Of a stretch of DNA of 63,019 bases, positions 61,270 through 63,019 are shown one piece after another (within the stretch, counting starts at the first letter, position 1; the number at the start of each line of letters is the position of its first letter). A model generated the notes under the pieces. The model was not told the origin of the DNA. It did no database searches and was given only the letters and a program-made list of their open reading frames with translations. A program made the position numbers and the translations under genes. Source of the stretch: Hominenteromicrobium sp900549945 (GTDB lineage Bacteria; Bacillota; Clostridia; Oscillospirales; Acutalibacteraceae); NCBI GenBank assembly GCA_902472305.1, contig CABRNK010000017.1:1-63019 (forward strand), written 5' to 3'.

Positions 61270-61884
61270 ATGTTTTACAGCCTGACCGGCAAGCTCGTGC
61301 ACATGGAACCGAGCGTCGCGGTGATCGAGTGCGGCGGCGTCGCGTTCAAGTGCCTCACCTCGATGCACACGCAGCGCAGCCTGCCGCGCATCGGCGAGAC
61401 GGCGACGTTGTACACGCACTTAAACGTCCGCGAGGATGCGCTCGACCTGTTCGGCTTCAGCTCGAAAAACGAGCTGAACTGCTTTAAAATGCTGACCGGA
61501 ATCAGCGGCGTCGGCCCGAAAGTCGCGCTTGCGATCCTTTCGGAGCTCTCCCCCGAGGGTGTGGCGGTGGCCGCGGCCTCGGGCGACAGCAAGAGCTTCA
61601 CGCGCGCGAGCGGCGTCGGCCCGAAGCTCGGCCAGCGCATCGTGCTGGAGCTCAAGGACAAGGTGAAGAAGATGGCGGGCACAAGCGGCGATCTGCAGCT
61701 CACGCCCGCGGAGGCCGGCGTGATTTCGGCCTCGAAGAACGCGGAGCAGGCCGTGCAGGCGCTGATCGTGCTCGGCTACACGCAGTCCGAGGCGTCGCAG
61801 GCCGTGGCAAGGCTCGATTCGGCGCTCGCGACCGAGGAGCTGATCCGCCTCGCCTTAAAGGGCATGAGCGCCCGTTTTTCGTAA
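61270..61884 (+). CDS. ruvA: Holliday-junction DNA helicase subunit RuvA, 204 aa
   Basis: N-terminal OB-fold (MFYSLTGKLVHMEPSVAVIE), two helix-hairpin-helix motifs (ISGVGPKVALAIL and ASGVGPKLGQRIVLEL), and a C-terminal three-helix domain (VQALIVLGYTQSEASQAV) that docks on RuvB. 65 bases after ruvC. Confidence 0.97.
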   Translation: MFYSLTGKLVHMEPSVAVIECGGVAFKCLTSMHTQRSLPRIGETATLYTHLNVREDALDLFGFSSKNELNCFKMLTGISGVGPKVALAILSELSPEGVAVAAASGDSKSFTRASGVGPKLGQRIVLELKDKVKKMAGTSGDLQLTPAEAGVISASKNAEQAVQALIVLGYTQSEASQAVARLDSALATEELIRLALKGMSARFS

Positions 61885-61902
61885 AGAAGGTGCTAAAAAG
61901 CC

Positions 61903-62964
61903 ATGACATTTGACAGAGACGACGATTTTGATTTTGAAAACCGCGTGATTGCGCCCGAATATGCGCCGGAGGATGCGGAGGTCGAAAACCCGCTGCGCCC
62001 GCGCACGTTCGGCGATTACGTCGGTCAGGAGAAGGTCAAGGAAAACCTCGAGGTGTTCATCGCCGCGGCGAAGCAGCGCAAGGAATCGCTCGACCACGTT
62101 CTGCTTTACGGCCCGCCGGGCCTCGGCAAAACGACGCTCGCGGGCATCATCGCGAACGAGCTCGGTGTGAACCTGCGCATCACGAGCGGCCCGGCCATTG
62201 AAAAGCCCGGAGACCTCGCGGCGCTCCTGACGAACCTCAGCCCCGGCGACGTGCTGTTTATCGACGAGATTCACCGCCTGCCGCGCGCCGTGGAGGAGAT
62301 TCTCTACCCGGCGATGGAGGATTTCGCGCTCGATATCATCACCGGCAAGGGGCAGATGGCGGCCTCCTACCACCTGCCGCTGCCGCGTTTCACGCTTGTC
62401 GGCGCCACAACGCGCGCCGGCCAGCTCACGGCCCCGCTGCGCGACCGCTTCGGCGTCGTGCTGCGCCTCGAGCTGTATGAGCCGAAGGAACTCTCGAAGA
62501 TCGTGACGCGCAGCGCCGGCATCCTCGGCATCGAGATCGAGGCGGACGGCGCGCTCGAGATCGCCTCGCGCTCCCGCGGCACGCCGCGCATCGCGAACCG
62601 CATGCTCAAGCGCGTGCGCGATTTCGCGCAGGTCATGAGCGACGGCGTGATCACCTACAGCACGGCGAAGATCGCCCTCGACCGCCTCGAGATCGACGAG
62701 CTCGGCCTCGATTCCGGCGACCGCCGCATGCTCAACGCGGTCATCCAGTTCTACAACGGCGGCCCGGTCGGCGTGGAGACGCTCGCGGCGGCTATCGGCG
62801 AGGAGGCCGTGACGATCGAGGACGTTGTGGAGCCGTATCTGATGCAGATCGGCTTTTTGCAGCGCACCCCGCGCGGCCGCTGTGCGACGCGCGCCGCTTA
62901 CCTGCACCTTGGCCTCACCCCGCCGGGCGCCGCCGCGGACGACAACCCGCGGCTCGATGTTTAA
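61903..62964 (+). CDS. ruvB: Holliday-junction branch-migration ATPase RuvB, 353 aa
   Basis: AAA+ motor with Walker A GPPGLGKTTLA, Walker B FIDEIHRL, sensor 1 VGATTRAG, arginine finger region PLRDRFGVV and a C-terminal winged helix ending GFLQRTPRGR. The N-terminus has an acidic extension (DDDFDFENRV) before LRPRTFGDYVGQ. 18 bases after ruvA. The last 55 bases of the window hold no gene; a TATAAT near 63009 may start the next transcript. Confidence 0.98.
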   Translation: MTFDRDDDFDFENRVIAPEYAPEDAEVENPLRPRTFGDYVGQEKVKENLEVFIAAAKQRKESLDHVLLYGPPGLGKTTLAGIIANELGVNLRITSGPAIEKPGDLAALLTNLSPGDVLFIDEIHRLPRAVEEILYPAMEDFALDIITGKGQMAASYHLPLPRFTLVGATTRAGQLTAPLRDRFGVVLRLELYEPKELSKIVTRSAGILGIEIEADGALEIASRSRGTPRIANRMLKRVRDFAQVMSDGVITYSTAKIALDRLEIDELGLDSGDRRMLNAVIQFYNGGPVGVETLAAAIGEEAVTIEDVVEPYLMQIGFLQRTPRGRCATRAAYLHLGLTPPGAAADDNPRLDV

Positions 62965-63019
62965 GGCAATACCGCACAGAAAAGTAGGCGCGATACTGCC
63001 AGAAGTGATATAATAAGAC

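Overview
The window looks like chromosomal DNA of a GC-rich, low-oxygen, spore-forming Firmicute, most likely in the Oscillospirales (Ruminococcaceae/Oscillospiraceae). This is an inference from four things: a sporulation gene (spoIIP), two collagen-like spore-surface-type proteins, a type I dockerin protein, and Fe-S serine dehydratase and cysteine desulfidase-type enzymes. Neither taxonomy nor GC content was computed.

Layout. (1) 0-4.3 kb: a collagen-like surface protein, then an AT-richer decayed patch containing a broken NACHT/pentapeptide/WD40 protein and a serine-recombinase relic, ending at tRNA-Pro(TGG). (2) 4.4-10.5 kb, mostly minus strand: dockerin protein, L-serine dehydratase, DUF896 protein, MATE exporter, HAD phosphatase and a DUF4358 lipoprotein. 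(3) 10.6-16.5 kb, plus strand: an LTA-synthase-like membrane domain without a catalytic part, then an envelope cluster XpaC-TelA-LemA-like-TPM protein-HAD phosphatase. (4) 16.6-20.6 kb: nitroreductase and flavin-type oxidase genes that share an operator-like box, an HxlR repressor, and between them a second collagen-like gene that forms an operon with a glycosyltransferase. (5) 20.7-29 kb: citrate synthase, spoIIP, a lipoprotein, htpG, membrane proteins, a CAAX protease and tadA. (6) 29.1-41.9 kb: a long plus-strand catabolic locus made of M20 and M24 peptidases, a YesN-like membrane AraC regulator, a lipoprotein plus two permeases of an ABC importer with no ATPase, a cysteine-desulfidase-type Fe-S enzyme, a UroD-superfamily protein carrying methyltransferase-type zinc ligands, and an aldo/keto reductase. 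(7) 42-49.8 kb: ATP-grasp protein, type-B carboxylesterase, CorC-type protein, TetM-like GTPase and hflX. (8) 50-58.8 kb: an arginine operon argG-nudix-argH-argC-argJ-argB-argD-argF behind an ARG-box-like site. (9) 59-63 kb: ADP-ribosylglycohydrolase and ruvC-ruvA-ruvB.

How the parts fit. The arginine block encodes the recycling (ArgJ-type) pathway from glutamate to arginine apart from carbamoyl-phosphate synthesis. The 29-42 kb locus looks like a regulated uptake-and-breakdown unit for a peptide-like compound, probably involving a thiol or methyl group; that is the least understood multi-gene unit here. The two collagen-like genes carry near-identical promoter elements (GCACC, 16 bases, CATAT then G or T then CTGT) that resemble late mother-cell sporulation promoters, and both proteins have an N-terminal IYRP motif before a Cys cluster. 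A roughly 100-120 base element occurs twice (14.1 and 43.3 kb), each time abutting a start codon and supplying its ribosome binding site.
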